From the NCBI RefSeq assembly GCF_008079445.1, contig NZ_VRYH01000001.1:505196-569195 (forward strand): a stretch of DNA of 64,000 bases, read 5' to 3'. The translations under genes were made by a program, and so were the position numbers. The first letter of the stretch is position 1; every line of letters starts with the position of its first letter. This DNA comes from Aidingimonas lacisalsi. GTDB taxonomy: Bacteria; Pseudomonadota; Gammaproteobacteria; Pseudomonadales; Halomonadaceae. A model generated the notes under the pieces. It was not told the origin of the DNA and did no database searches. It saw only the letters and a program-made list of their open reading frames with translations. Shown piece after piece: positions 40,160 through 50,447 of the stretch.

Positions 40160-40915
40160 TCAGGCGATCTGGCGATCGGTATAACCTGTCATGTACTTGA
40201 TGAGTTCCTCCTGGCTGGTGTCTTCGGCACGTGTGACGTGCACGATTCGTCCTCGATACATCACCGCGATGCGGTCGGCGACCTCAAGAATCTCGACCAG
40301 GTTATGGCCAATGTAAATCACGCCTACGTCCTTGCTGGCGAGCATGCGCGAGAGTTTGATGACATTCTCTCGTTCCATCACGGCCAGGGCCGCCGTAGGT
40401 TCGTCGAGAATCACTACCTTGGCATCCCAGTACAGGGCTCGGGCGATAGCGACGGCTTGGCGTTGACCGCCGGAAAGACCGGCAACGGTACTGGTGCCAT
40501 CGGGGATATGGCTTTCGATACTGTCGATCAGGCGCTGGGTCTCGCGTTGAATGGTGCGCTTGTCGACGACCGGTAGCATGCCGAGCCAACGACGCGTAGG
40601 CTCGCGACCCAGGAAGATGTTCGCTCCGACGGACAATTCGTCAGCCAGGGCCAGGTCCTGATAAACGGTTTCGATGCCGGCATGGCGTGCCTGTTTGGGC
40701 GACGTGAATGTTACCGGCTGACCGTCCAGCCATATCTCGCCGTCGTCGCGTGGGTAGACACCGGAAATGTGCTTGATCAGCGTCGATTTGCCGGCGCCGT
40801 TATCGCCGATGACGGCGAGCACTTCACCTGCCTCGAGCGAGAGGTCGACACCACATAGGACTTCCACGGCGCCGAAGCGCTTTTTCAGTGACCGGACTTC
40901 CAACAGTGAACTCAT
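40160..40915 (-). CDS. Sugar ABC transporter ATP-binding protein (single-domain, FrcA type)
   Basis: A 251-aa ATPase with Walker A GDNGAGKSTLIKH, signature LSGGQRQAVAIARAL and Walker B VVILDEPTAAL. RbsA-type importers normally have two fused ATPase domains (about 500 aa); this is the shorter FrcA form, which should act as a homodimer. The ATG at 40915 (MSSLLEVRSLKKRFG) fits; the open extension to 41017 overlaps the permease gene. It lies 14 bp after the permease stop. Confidence 0.92.
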   Translation of the reverse strand: MSSLLEVRSLKKRFGAVEVLCGVDLSLEAGEVLAVIGDNGAGKSTLIKHISGVYPRDDGEIWLDGQPVTFTSPKQARHAGIETVYQDLALADELSVGANIFLGREPTRRWLGMLPVVDKRTIQRETQRLIDSIESHIPDGTSTVAGLSGGQRQAVAIARALYWDAKVVILDEPTAALAVMERENVIKLSRMLASKDVGVIYIGHNLVEILEVADRIAVMYRGRIVHVTRAEDTSQEELIKYMTGYTDRQIA

Positions 40916-40929
40916 CGTTGTCTCCCCTC

Positions 40930-41943
40930 TTACTTCAGGCCGCTCTGGCGACGCTTGTGCAAGTTGTCGACGTACACGACCACGGCAATCAGCACTCCGG
41001 TTGCGACCATCTGCCAAAAGGAGTCGATGCCCAGGAGGTTGGCGCTATTGGCGATGGTGGCGAACAGTAATGCACCGATGAAGGTACCCAGCACGCTGCC
41101 GCGACCGCCGAACAGGCTGGCGCCTCCCACTACAGCGGCTGCGATGGCATTGAGTTCATAGGCAACGGCGGCGGTAGGCGAGCCGATGCTCATGCGTGAC
41201 ATCAGCAGAATGCCGGCGATGCAGGCGGTCACTGAACTAATGATGTAAGCGAAGAAGACGATGCGTTTGATATTGATGCCGGCACGGCGAGCCGACTCAT
41301 AATTGCTGCCCATCGCCACCATGTAGCGCCCGGTACGGGTACGGCTGAGGATGAAGTGAAGTATCAGGCCGATGACCAGCATGGTCCAGAACAGCGATGG
41401 AATGCCGAGCCATTCGGCGCGGGCAAAGCTGGCCAGTTCCTGGGGTAGACCGAAGACGCTGGTTCCGCCACTGACCAGGAAGGCACCTCCCCGATACGCC
41501 TGCAGGCCGGCCAGCGTGATGATGAAGGCCGGGATACCCAAGCGGTGGACCGAGAAGGCGTTGAGCGAGCCAATGGCGATACCGAGTAGCAAAGTGAGCC
41601 CGATGGCGATGGGGATCGGCATGCCCATGGTCAGCAATGTCGCGCAGACTACGCCTGACAGGGCGACGACCGAGCCCACCGACAGATCGATACCGCGGAT
41701 CAGTATGGGGAACAGCACCCCGAAGGCGATGATGCTGTCGATCGATACCTGACGCAGGATATTGATGATGTTGTTGGCAGTGAGGAAGTTAGGTGTCGAG
41801 AAGGCCATGACCACCCAAAGCGATAATGTCAGTGCGAGAACCAGCGTTTCCACCGGCAGATGCCGCCTGTTCAGGGATAGCCAGGTGCTGGCGGATTGGC
41901 TCATTGCTCGGCCAGTCGAAAGATCGGAGTCATGGGTTGCCAT
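40930..41943 (-). CDS. Sugar ABC transporter permease (RbsC/FrcC type)
   Basis: A 337-aa integral membrane protein with eight to ten hydrophobic segments. It contains GVLFPILIRGIDLSVGSVVALSG and AAVVGGASLFGGRGSVLGT, typical of CUT2-family permeases. ATG 41943 has a very good Shine-Dalgarno sequence (GAGGAG, 8 nt upstream), which makes the gene overlap the mutarotase gene by 43 bp; an ATGA-coupled start at 41904 (MSQSASTWLSL) is the alternative. Confidence 0.92.
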   Translation of the reverse strand: MATHDSDLSTGRAMSQSASTWLSLNRRHLPVETLVLALTLSLWVVMAFSTPNFLTANNIINILRQVSIDSIIAFGVLFPILIRGIDLSVGSVVALSGVVCATLLTMGMPIPIAIGLTLLLGIAIGSLNAFSVHRLGIPAFIITLAGLQAYRGGAFLVSGGTSVFGLPQELASFARAEWLGIPSLFWTMLVIGLILHFILSRTRTGRYMVAMGSNYESARRAGINIKRIVFFAYIISSVTACIAGILLMSRMSIGSPTAAVAYELNAIAAAVVGGASLFGGRGSVLGTFIGALLFATIANSANLLGIDSFWQMVATGVLIAVVVYVDNLHKRRQSGLK

Positions 41944-42239
41944 TTGTTGTTCTCCTCTGTCCATGGGGTCGAACGCTGATAGCGCCACATTTCGTCTTCC
42001 CATTGCCGGATGAGTGGGGACTGCCGTTCAGCGTCGGCCATGGCGGCGAAGCTGAAACGCTGCTCGTTGACCTCCATGACCATCGTCAGTCGTGTACCCA
42101 GTCGGAATATCTGCATGTCGATGATGCCGCAGCGGTACAGGTGGTCGCGGACTTCGGGCCAGATGTGGCGGTGACGCTGTTCGTACTCGGCGATCAAGGT
42201 GTCGTCGTCGACCAGATCCAGAGCCAGGCAATAGCGCAT
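41901..42239 (-). CDS. L-rhamnose/L-fucose mutarotase (RhaM family)
   Basis: A 112-aa ferredoxin-like protein that interconverts sugar anomers. The pattern YEQRHRHIWPEVRDHLYRCGI and the later ENNKWQPMTPIFRL mark the RhaM family. ATG 42239 lies 9 nt after GAGG, a better spacing than ATG 42245. In this operon it probably delivers the anomer used by the SDR dehydrogenase. Sugar specificity is inferred from neighbours. Confidence 0.85.
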   Translation of the reverse strand: MRYCLALDLVDDDTLIAEYEQRHRHIWPEVRDHLYRCGIIDMQIFRLGTRLTMVMEVNEQRFSFAAMADAERQSPLIRQWEDEMWRYQRSTPWTEENNKWQPMTPIFRLAEQ

Positions 42240-42250
42240 GACCATTTTCC

Positions 42251-43895
<1,645 letters not shown>

Positions 43896-44008
43896 TGGTC
43901 ACTCCCTGGTGGCTGAGATCCTGGCGGTGCATGGCTTGGTCTTCATCGTGTGGCGAACCTCTGACGAACGTGGGAAGATACGAGGTCAGTGATCCAGACA
44001 TCCAAAGG

Positions 44009-44040
44009 CCTGACCTTTGATCCACGTAATAATGGTCAGG
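44009..44040. promoter_or_regulatory. Inverted repeat, candidate operator of the FadR-type regulator
   Basis: CCTGACC (44009-44015) and GGTCAGG (44034-44040) form perfect 7-bp arms 18 bp apart in the divergent lactonase/regulator intergenic region; another GGTCA occurs at 43984-43988. Arm spacing of this kind suits two DNA-bound dimers or a loop. Assignment to the neighbouring regulator is inference. Confidence 0.5.
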
Positions 44041-44106
44041 CTTCACCGTGAACAGCAAGGTTTTTGCTTTGAACTTTGGTCGAAGCCTGAGTGAGGAGTC
44101 GACGAC

Positions 44107-44862
44107 ATGCCGATCCAGACGATCCATTCCCAACGTCTTTACCGCCAGATTGCCGATCAGTTGCAGCAACTGATCAGTGATGGCGAATTCCCCGCCGGTT
44201 CGCTCTTGCCACCGGAACGCGAGCTGGCTCAGTCATTGGGAGTGAGTCGGGCATCAGTACGTGAGGCGCTGATCGCGTTGGAAGTGGTCGGCCTGGTCGA
44301 GGTGCGGGTAGGCCATGGTGTGCTGGTGAAGGATCCTCATTCAGTGCCCAAAGAACCGGTCATGCGTGCCGCAGCACGTAAGGAATCCTGGGCCATGGAT
44401 CCCGAATTCGCCAGTGAAATCGAGCTGAACCTCGACGAGGAAATTCCGCCGTTCTCTCTCTTGCAAGCGCGACGCTACCTGGAGCCGGAAAATGCTGCAC
44501 TGGCTGCGCTCAATGCTAATGACGACGAGCTCGTCGCCATTCGTGCGGCGTTATCGCGCAATATCGATGATACGTACAGTTATGATGGCAAACTGGTGGG
44601 GGACCGGTTGCTGCATATACGTATCGCCGAAGCGTCGGGAAATGCCGCTTATTCCTTGCTGATCAAACACTTGCTTGGCCACCAGTATGGCGCCATGTTT
44701 CGACGCCTACAGGAGCACTACATGGAAACCGGCATGGCCTTGCACTCCCAAGGCGATCATGAGCGCATCGTCAAGGCGATCGAGGAGCGTGATCCGGAAG
44801 CCGCTAGGCGTGCCATGGAAGTCCATCTGGATCATGTGATCAACGTCTTTTTCAATGAGTGA
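44107..44862 (+). CDS. FadR-subfamily GntR transcriptional regulator of the sugar cluster
   Basis: A 251-aa regulator. The N-terminal winged helix contains LLPPERELAQSLGVSRASVREAL, and the C-terminal all-helical FCD domain has metal-type histidines (LHIRIAEASGN; MEVHLDHV). It is divergent from the lactonase-SDR-mutarotase-ABC-dehydrogenase operon and probably represses it, responding to the sugar or aldonate. FadR/UxuR-like regulators commonly control hexuronate and aldonate genes. Confidence 0.9.
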   Translation: MPIQTIHSQRLYRQIADQLQQLISDGEFPAGSLLPPERELAQSLGVSRASVREALIALEVVGLVEVRVGHGVLVKDPHSVPKEPVMRAAARKESWAMDPEFASEIELNLDEEIPPFSLLQARRYLEPENAALAALNANDDELVAIRAALSRNIDDTYSYDGKLVGDRLLHIRIAEASGNAAYSLLIKHLLGHQYGAMFRRLQEHYMETGMALHSQGDHERIVKAIEERDPEAARRAMEVHLDHVINVFFNE

Positions 44863-44949
44863 ACTCGTTCCCTCCCGGTCTCTCTTGGTCTACCTGCCGC
44901 GCTGGGTCATACTGCGCTCATTGTTGAGATACCTTGGACCCGGGCAACG

Positions 44950-45927
44950 ATGAGCGAACACGCACTCAAGATCGGTGTGGTGATGGATCCCATCGCCGAC
45001 ATTGCTTACAAGAAGGATACGACGTTGGCCATGCTGTGGGCCATTCAGGCCCGCGGCTGGTCACTGTATTACATGGAACCGGATGAGCTTTTCCTGCAGG
45101 ACGGACGAGCCTGGAGCCGTATGCGAGAGCTCAAGGCATATCACGATCCATTGCACTGGTATGACATGGGCGAATCTCATGTCCAACCGCTCGCCGCTCT
45201 CGATGTCGTGCTGATGCGTCAGGATCCGCCGGTGGACAGCCATTTCCTCAATGTCGTGCACCTGTTGGGATTCGCCGAACGTGAGGGTGTGCTGGTGGTC
45301 AATCCGACACGGGCGTTGCTGGAGTGCAATGAAAAGCTTTTTGCCCAGCAGTTTCCGCAGTGCTGCGCGCCGACCCAGGTGTCCTGCGATGAAAAGATCC
45401 TGCGCGCCTTTCATGCTGAACATGGCGACGTAATTTTCAAGCCGCTCGATGGTATGGGGGGAAGCGGAATCTTCCATGTCGGGCCGGAGGGGCGCAATCT
45501 GGGGGCCGTCATCGAGACGCTCACCGACCGTGGTCGCCATCAGATCATGGCGCAACGCTATATTCCCGACATCAGCGAGGGGGACACCCGGATCCTGCTG
45601 GTCGATGGAGAGCCGGTGTCTTATGGGCTGGCGCGCGTTCCCATGGCCGGCGAAACGCGTGGCAACCTGGCGGCTGGCGGTCGCGGCGTTACCCGTGAGC
45701 TCACCGACCGCGATCACTGGTTGATCGCCCAGGTTCAGCCCGCCATTCGCGACAGGGGGCTGATGTTCGTCGGCCTTGATGTGATCGGTGACTATATCAC
45801 CGAGATCAATGTTACCAGCCCTACCTGTGTGCGCGAGATCGATGATCAGCGAGGGACCGATATTGCTGGTGACTTGATGGAGGCGATCGCGCGGCACTTG
45901 ACTGCCGCTCCACGGCAGCCAGCCTAG
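44950..45927 (+). CDS. gshB: Glutathione synthetase
   Basis: A 325-aa ATP-grasp enzyme that joins gamma-glutamylcysteine and glycine. It starts MSEHALKIGVVMDPIADI. The ATP-grasp loop FKPLDGMGGSGIFHVG and the metal-binding end GLDVIGDYITEINVTSPT are clear. It heads gshB-yqgE-ruvX, a conserved gammaproteobacterial order. Confidence 0.97.
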   Translation: MSEHALKIGVVMDPIADIAYKKDTTLAMLWAIQARGWSLYYMEPDELFLQDGRAWSRMRELKAYHDPLHWYDMGESHVQPLAALDVVLMRQDPPVDSHFLNVVHLLGFAEREGVLVVNPTRALLECNEKLFAQQFPQCCAPTQVSCDEKILRAFHAEHGDVIFKPLDGMGGSGIFHVGPEGRNLGAVIETLTDRGRHQIMAQRYIPDISEGDTRILLVDGEPVSYGLARVPMAGETRGNLAAGGRGVTRELTDRDHWLIAQVQPAIRDRGLMFVGLDVIGDYITEINVTSPTCVREIDDQRGTDIAGDLMEAIARHLTAAPRQPA

Positions 45928-46012
45928 AGATGATACAATCGGCAGATAGTGCAAATGGTAATAATGACGGCGCGCAAGCGGATCCCGAGACCCGCTGCCG
46001 CCCGGGAGGCCC

Positions 46013-46570
46013 ATGCAAACGTTGAAACACCATTTCCTGTTGGCGATGCCGCATCTCGAAGATCCCAATTTCGCCGGCAGCTTGAGTTATCTTTGTGACC
46101 ACGATGAAAACGGCACGATGGGTGTGATCGTCAACCGTCCGCTGGATTTGACGCTTGACGCGCTGTTCGAGCAATTGGATATCGACGGCGAGGAAAGTCC
46201 ATATTGCGAGGCGCCCGTCTACTATGGAGGCCCAGTCCACAAGGATCGTGGTTTCATTCTTCATCGCGGTAGCAGCGAACCCTGGGATTCCAGTATTCAG
46301 GTAGCCGACGATATTGCACTGACCACGTCGATGGATATGCTGCATGCACTGGGTGCGGGACAAGGCCCACGAGATTTCCTGGTATGCCTGGGCTGCTCAG
46401 GCTGGGAGGCGGGCCAGCTGGAAACCGAGATCAAGGACAATGCCTGGCTGACGGTCGAGGGAAGCGCCGACATTCTGTTCGATGCGCCTCCCGAGCAGCG
46501 TCTGAATGCTGCCGCCGGCATCCTCGGCATTGACTTGAACCTGATGAGCCGCGAGGCCGGTCACAGCTAA
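46013..46570 (+). CDS. yqgE: UPF0301 protein YqgE/AlgH
   Basis: A 185-aa protein of the YqgE/AlgH family (MQTLKHHFLLAMPHL; GTMGVIVNRPLDLTL; YYGGPVHKDRGFILH; LGCSGWEAGQLE). Its molecular role is not established; the Pseudomonas homologue was first linked to alginate regulation. It lies between gshB and ruvX, the usual context, and ends 3 bp before ruvX. Confidence 0.93.
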   Translation: MQTLKHHFLLAMPHLEDPNFAGSLSYLCDHDENGTMGVIVNRPLDLTLDALFEQLDIDGEESPYCEAPVYYGGPVHKDRGFILHRGSSEPWDSSIQVADDIALTTSMDMLHALGAGQGPRDFLVCLGCSGWEAGQLETEIKDNAWLTVEGSADILFDAPPEQRLNAAAGILGIDLNLMSREAGHS

Positions 46571-46573
46571 CCC

Positions 46574-47029
46574 ATGTCGAGCGTACAAGGGCAACGTCTG
46601 ATCCTGGCCTTCGATTTCGGGACACGCCGTATCGGCGTTGCGATCGGAAACGAAATGATTCGGCGCGCTACCGCCCTGGACCCATTGCCGGCTCGGGACG
46701 GTATTCCCGATTGGCAGCAAGTCGCCCGTTTGGTCGAGGAGTGGCAGCCGGACATGTTCGTGGTCGGGCTGCCACTTAACATGGATGGTTCGGAATCCGA
46801 GATGAGTGTACGCGCGCGCAAGTTCGGCAAGCGTTTGTCAGGTCGCTACGGTAAGCCCTGTGAAATGGCCGATGAGCGCGGCTCCACGCGCGAGGCAAAG
46901 TCGATCGCTCGGCAAGCCGGCCACCGGGGAAACTATCGAGATGAGGGCGTCGATGGCCTTTCCGCCCAACTGATTCTCGAAGGGTTCTTCGCCGTTCAGG
47001 AGGGGTTGCCGCCACGTTCACCGTCGTGA
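46574..47029 (+). CDS. ruvX: Holliday junction resolvase-like RuvX (YqgF)
   Basis: A 151-aa RNase H-fold nuclease: first acidic motif LAFDFGTRRIGVAIGN, second VVGLPLNMDGSES, and later ADERGSTREAK and DEGVDGLSAQLILEGFF. YqgF proteins process pre-16S rRNA 5' ends and have been proposed as Holliday junction resolvases. It is last in gshB-yqgE-ruvX and converges on the membrane protein gene (13-bp gap). Confidence 0.92.
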   Translation: MSSVQGQRLILAFDFGTRRIGVAIGNEMIRRATALDPLPARDGIPDWQQVARLVEEWQPDMFVVGLPLNMDGSESEMSVRARKFGKRLSGRYGKPCEMADERGSTREAKSIARQAGHRGNYRDEGVDGLSAQLILEGFFAVQEGLPPRSPS

Positions 47030-47042
47030 CGGCATCGCATCG

Positions 47043-47687
47043 TTATGCCTGATTGTCGGCATTGGCGTACTTGACGGCGATGTCATCCACGGTGATGCAG
47101 GTATATTTCTCGATGAAGAAGGCCAGTGTGGACGGGCACGAGAAGCGTTCCTCGAACTGTTCGCGGTTGCCGTCGCGCTGGCGTATGACATTGGCGCGAT
47201 ACTGGTCGCCGATCCGGGAAACATGAACAGTGGCCTGCCTGTCCTCTTCCTCCTTATCGATGTCGAGCTCGCCGTGTCGTGCCAACAACTCGTCCAGACG
47301 TTCGCCACCTTCGATCTCTTCCTGCGTGGCCCAGAGATCCTGGTCCCTGTTGCCGTATTGATAGAGGATGGAAATCAACAAGGCCGAGAAAACGATGCCT
47401 ATCAACAGTTGGGTTATCTGTGTGTGAGACGGCGAAGTCACGAACAGCAGTATGGCCTGGACGACAGCGCCCGCCGCGAGAAACAGGGCCAAGGGACGCC
47501 ATACGCGAGGATTCATGACGCCCTTGTTGAGGACGTATCCCCACAGCCCGCTAACGGCTAACACACCGACGGCGATTTGAATGACCACCATGGCAGAACC
47601 GCCGCCCATCAGCATGGCAATGACTCCCAGCAGGAGCAGCAAGCTGTATAAGGCGCCCAGCATCATATAGGCTCGTTCGAGATTCAT
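47043..47687 (-). CDS. Four-helix membrane protein with cytosolic tail, unknown function
   Basis: A 214-aa protein not assigned to a family. Four hydrophobic stretches (about residues 8-30, 33-51, 63-85 and 90-110) are followed by a charged soluble tail of about 100 residues (GNRDQDLWATQEEIEGG; ARHGELDIDKEEEDR) ending CITVDDIAVKYANADNQA. ATG 47687 has GGAGG 10 nt upstream; the open frame to 47819 would overlap pyrB. It lies between ruvX and pyrB, where pseudomonads carry pyrR. The start of the helices at the very N-terminus argues against a cleaved signal peptide. Confidence 0.75.
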   Translation of the reverse strand: MNLERAYMMLGALYSLLLLLGVIAMLMGGGSAMVVIQIAVGVLAVSGLWGYVLNKGVMNPRVWRPLALFLAAGAVVQAILLFVTSPSHTQITQLLIGIVFSALLISILYQYGNRDQDLWATQEEIEGGERLDELLARHGELDIDKEEEDRQATVHVSRIGDQYRANVIRQRDGNREQFEERFSCPSTLAFFIEKYTCITVDDIAVKYANADNQA

Positions 47688-47782
47688 TGGCGCTACGCCT
47701 CCCTTGTCGTTCGCTATTGTATTGGCATTGGTTCGCCAGCCTGATGATAGCTTCGCATATTCGCCGGCAGTGATCAGCACCT

Positions 47783-47810
47783 GCGATGGTCTATGGAGCC
47801 ACCATCGCAT
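47783..47810 (-). terminator. Hairpin after pyrB
   Basis: TGCGATGGT (47783-47791) pairs perfectly with ACCATCGCA (47802-47810) around a 10-nt loop, 2 bp after the pyrB stop. No T-tract follows on the minus strand, so it may be an mRNA-stabilising or weak terminator structure. Confidence 0.4.
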
Positions 47811-47812
47811 GT

Positions 47813-48844
47813 TCAGCAATCGGCATCATCCACACCGATCTTCTCCGGCACGAACCAACGGACGTCACGGCGGTCCCTCTCGATCAGTTCTTCGACTCCC
47901 AGCAAGGTGGCAAAGATCGCCATGCGAATCGGTATCCCGTTGTCCGTCTGGCGAAAGATGGCCAAGCGTGGATCGCCGTTGAGATCGGGGTCGAGGTCAT
48001 TGGCTTCCGGTCGACTGTCACGCGGTAATGGATGCATGACGATCGTATCCTGAGCGCAATGGCGATTCATGAAGGCCCGATCGACGATGAACTCACGCGA
48101 TACGCCGGTGAAATTCTCGCTCATTTCCTCGGTAAAGCGTTCTTTCTGGATGCGTGTAGTGTAGATGACATCCAGATCGCGAAAATCGCTGGCAAGGCTC
48201 TGGCGCTGCTCAATTCGGTGGCCACGGGAGACGACCAGGTCGATCAAATGATCGGGCATCTCCAGTCCCGGCGGCGATACCAATGTGATGTGCATGGGAT
48301 CGAAGAGCGAGAGCAGCTTGATCAATGAATGCACGGTACGACCGAATTTCAGGTCACCGGTCAGTAACAGGTGCGCCCCCGCCAGTGATTTTCCGAGACG
48401 GGAGAACTCCTTGTCGATAGTGTAGAGGTCCAGCAATGCCTGGCTGGGATGTTCGCCGGGGCCGTCGCCGCCATTGATGACCGGGACATTGGTCGCCTGG
48501 GCAAATTCGGACACCGAACCTTGCTCGGGGTGGCGCATGACGATGGCATCGACATAGCCGCTCATCACGCGGCTCGTGTCATAGAGCGACTCGCCCTTGG
48601 CCATCGAAGAGAAGGTAAAGCCCGTCGTGTCACAGACACTCCCCCCCAGGCGGCAGAAGGCGGCATTGAAACTGACGCGTGTGCGGGTACTGGCTTCGAA
48701 GAACAGGTTGCCAAGCACGGCACCTTCAAGCACTCGCGTGATCTGACGGCGCTGGGCAATGGGCTCAACCCGGCGAGCTACCCGCAGGAGATGTTCGACG
48801 CGCTCGCGCGATAGGGAGTCGACAGACAGAAGATGGGACGTCAT
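47813..48844 (-). CDS. pyrB: Aspartate carbamoyltransferase catalytic subunit
   Basis: A 343-aa enzyme that condenses carbamoyl phosphate with aspartate in pyrimidine synthesis. The carbamoyl-phosphate motif is FFEASTRTRVSFNAA, with GGDGPGEHPSQALLDLYTI and the C-terminal HPLPRDSRPEANDLD. ATG 48844 (MTSHLLSVDSLSR) is preferred to 48859. Neither a regulatory pyrI nor a pyrC-like gene follows it, and pyrR is absent upstream, unlike enteric and pseudomonad arrangements. Confidence 0.95.
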   Translation of the reverse strand: MTSHLLSVDSLSRERVEHLLRVARRVEPIAQRRQITRVLEGAVLGNLFFEASTRTRVSFNAAFCRLGGSVCDTTGFTFSSMAKGESLYDTSRVMSGYVDAIVMRHPEQGSVSEFAQATNVPVINGGDGPGEHPSQALLDLYTIDKEFSRLGKSLAGAHLLLTGDLKFGRTVHSLIKLLSLFDPMHITLVSPPGLEMPDHLIDLVVSRGHRIEQRQSLASDFRDLDVIYTTRIQKERFTEEMSENFTGVSREFIVDRAFMNRHCAQDTIVMHPLPRDSRPEANDLDPDLNGDPRLAIFRQTDNGIPIRMAIFATLLGVEELIERDRRDVRWFVPEKIGVDDADC

Positions 48845-48939
48845 CGAGCAGGGCCTCATAGTACGATGGGACGGACGACGGATAGTGTAACCGCTCTAGG
48901 GCTATCGTCACGAGGCGGGTTCGGGATGCGTGCGCAGAC

Positions 48940-49797
48940 TCAGGAAGCGTATTCCTCGGCCTCGGGTAGTCGGCCCCCCAGTTGCGAGGTAATGTCACGC
49001 GCGGCACGGCTGACCAGGCCCCCCAGCTCCGCCAGACGCGATTCGGAAATCCTCGCCACGGGCCCGGATACCGAAATGGCAGCCAGCGGACTGCCCTGCT
49101 CGTCGTGGATCGAAGCGGCAACGCAGTGTAGACCGATGGCATGTTCCTCGCGGTCACAGGCATAGCCTCGGCGCCGGATCTCGGCCAAGCCCTGGCGGAG
49201 ACGAGCCGGGGTGTCGATGGTGTTGTCGGTAACGCGGGGCAAGCCACGAGCCTGGAGTATGCGCTCGATATCCTTATCGGGTAGCCAGGCCAGAAGCGCC
49301 TTGCCAATGCCGGAGGCATGCATGGGCGCTCGCGATCCCAGGGGAGTGATCATGCGCATCATCTGAGGGGACTCGCTCTGGGCCAGAAAGACGGCCATGC
49401 CGTCATCGCGAATGCCGAGGTTGGCGGATTCCCCCGTTTCTTCGGTCAACCGGCGCAGGAAAGGCCGCGCGGTCGCGACGAAATCCCTGGCTTCCAGGAA
49501 GGTATTGCCGATCTGGAAGGTCTTGACGCCAATTTTCCACAAACCGAGCTCGGTATCCTGCGTGATGAATCCTTGCTTATGTAGCGCTTGCAACAACCGG
49601 TGCGTGGTCGAGGGCGCCAAACCGACGATCTGGGCGATGTCCGACAAGGCCAGGCCCAAAGGTGCAGCGGCTAGCCCCTCGAGGATATTCAGTCCGCGAA
49701 CCAGTGATTGGCTATGCCCACCGCTACCCTTGCCAGTGCCTGCGGGGCGCCCCACCGTCTTGCGTTTGGTCTCCGTCACGCCTGATATCTCCGTCAC
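48940..49797 (-). CDS. IclR-family regulator, AllR-like by context
   Basis: A 285-aa regulator: N-terminal winged helix (LNILEGLAAAPLGLALSDIAQ; LAPSTTHRLLQAL) and C-terminal effector domain (MHASGIGKALLAWLPDKDIERIL; CVAASIHDEQGSPLAAISVSGP). It lies downstream of uraD on the same strand inside the purine island. IclR-like palindromes stand before its own gene and before the ureidoglycine and gcl operons, so it is probably the AllR-type repressor responding to allantoin or glyoxylate. That assignment is inference. Confidence 0.88.
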   Translation of the reverse strand: MTEISGVTETKRKTVGRPAGTGKGSGGHSQSLVRGLNILEGLAAAPLGLALSDIAQIVGLAPSTTHRLLQALHKQGFITQDTELGLWKIGVKTFQIGNTFLEARDFVATARPFLRRLTEETGESANLGIRDDGMAVFLAQSESPQMMRMITPLGSRAPMHASGIGKALLAWLPDKDIERILQARGLPRVTDNTIDTPARLRQGLAEIRRRGYACDREEHAIGLHCVAASIHDEQGSPLAAISVSGPVARISESRLAELGGLVSRAARDITSQLGGRLPEAEEYAS

Positions 49798-49858
49798 CCG
49801 TTCTATGTTCAGTGCCGCGCCATAGCATACACCTTCATCGCAGGTCTGTCGTGGTGAC

Positions 49859-49871
49859 GGAAATCAATTCC
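49859..49871. promoter_or_regulatory. IclR-type palindrome upstream of iclR
   Basis: GGAAATCAATTCC, close to the IclR consensus core (GGAAAT-N-ATTTCC, one mismatch). It lies about 60 bp before the IclR-family gene and next to the uraD stop codon, a possible autoregulatory site. Confidence 0.4.
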
Positions 49872-49872
49872 A

Positions 49873-50400
49873 CTATTGTTGAATGCGGGTCTCCAGCCTG
49901 AAGCGCGCAATACGATTGATCTGTTCAATGGCCGTACGCCGCTCCTCGTCCGGGGAGTTGCCTAGCCGCGACTCGAAGGCGGCCAGGATCTTGTGGCGGT
50001 CATTCCCCTTGACGGCCATGACGAACGGAAAATCGAAACGGGCCTTGTATGCTTCATTCAAGCGCTCGAACCGGGCCAACTCCTCCGGCGTACATTGGTC
50101 GAGCCCTGCACCGGCCTGTTCGCGCGTCGAATCATCGGTCAACGCTCCCGCGACGGCGGCTTTACCGGCCAGGTCCGGGTGGGCACGAATCACCGCGAGT
50201 TGTCGCTCGGCGCTGGCGGCCGTCAATACTCCGGCCATGATATCGGCTAGCCCGTCCGGAGTGTCCTGGGTCTCCGTCAACCCTTGATACCAGGCCTCTT
50301 CGGCAATCCAGGGGGAGTGTTCGTAGATATCACCATAATGTGTCACGAAGGAGGCAAGATCGAGCTGGCTTGGGCGAGGAGTCAGAAGCGAAATCGTCAT
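49873..50400 (-). CDS. uraD: OHCU decarboxylase
   Basis: A 175-aa decarboxylase converting 2-oxo-4-hydroxy-4-carboxy-5-ureidoimidazoline to S-allantoin. It starts MTISLLTPRPSQLDLASFVTHYGD and has the family motif FPFVMAVKGNDRHKILAAFESRLGN. It is divergent from uraH across 198 bp that carries a TGTATACA palindrome, and the IclR gene follows it. Confidence 0.94.
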   Translation of the reverse strand: MTISLLTPRPSQLDLASFVTHYGDIYEHSPWIAEEAWYQGLTETQDTPDGLADIMAGVLTAASAERQLAVIRAHPDLAGKAAVAGALTDDSTREQAGAGLDQCTPEELARFERLNEAYKARFDFPFVMAVKGNDRHKILAAFESRLGNSPDEERRTAIEQINRIARFRLETRIQQ

Positions 50401-50447
50401 TATCGGTTATCTCCTGATAAGTGAGTTGGCGTACTCGATACAATAAA

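Noticed and set aside
39222-40184. Long rightward frames opposite the sugar-binding protein gene
   Set aside because: No family resemblance; they mirror the codon structure of the binding-protein gene on the other strand.
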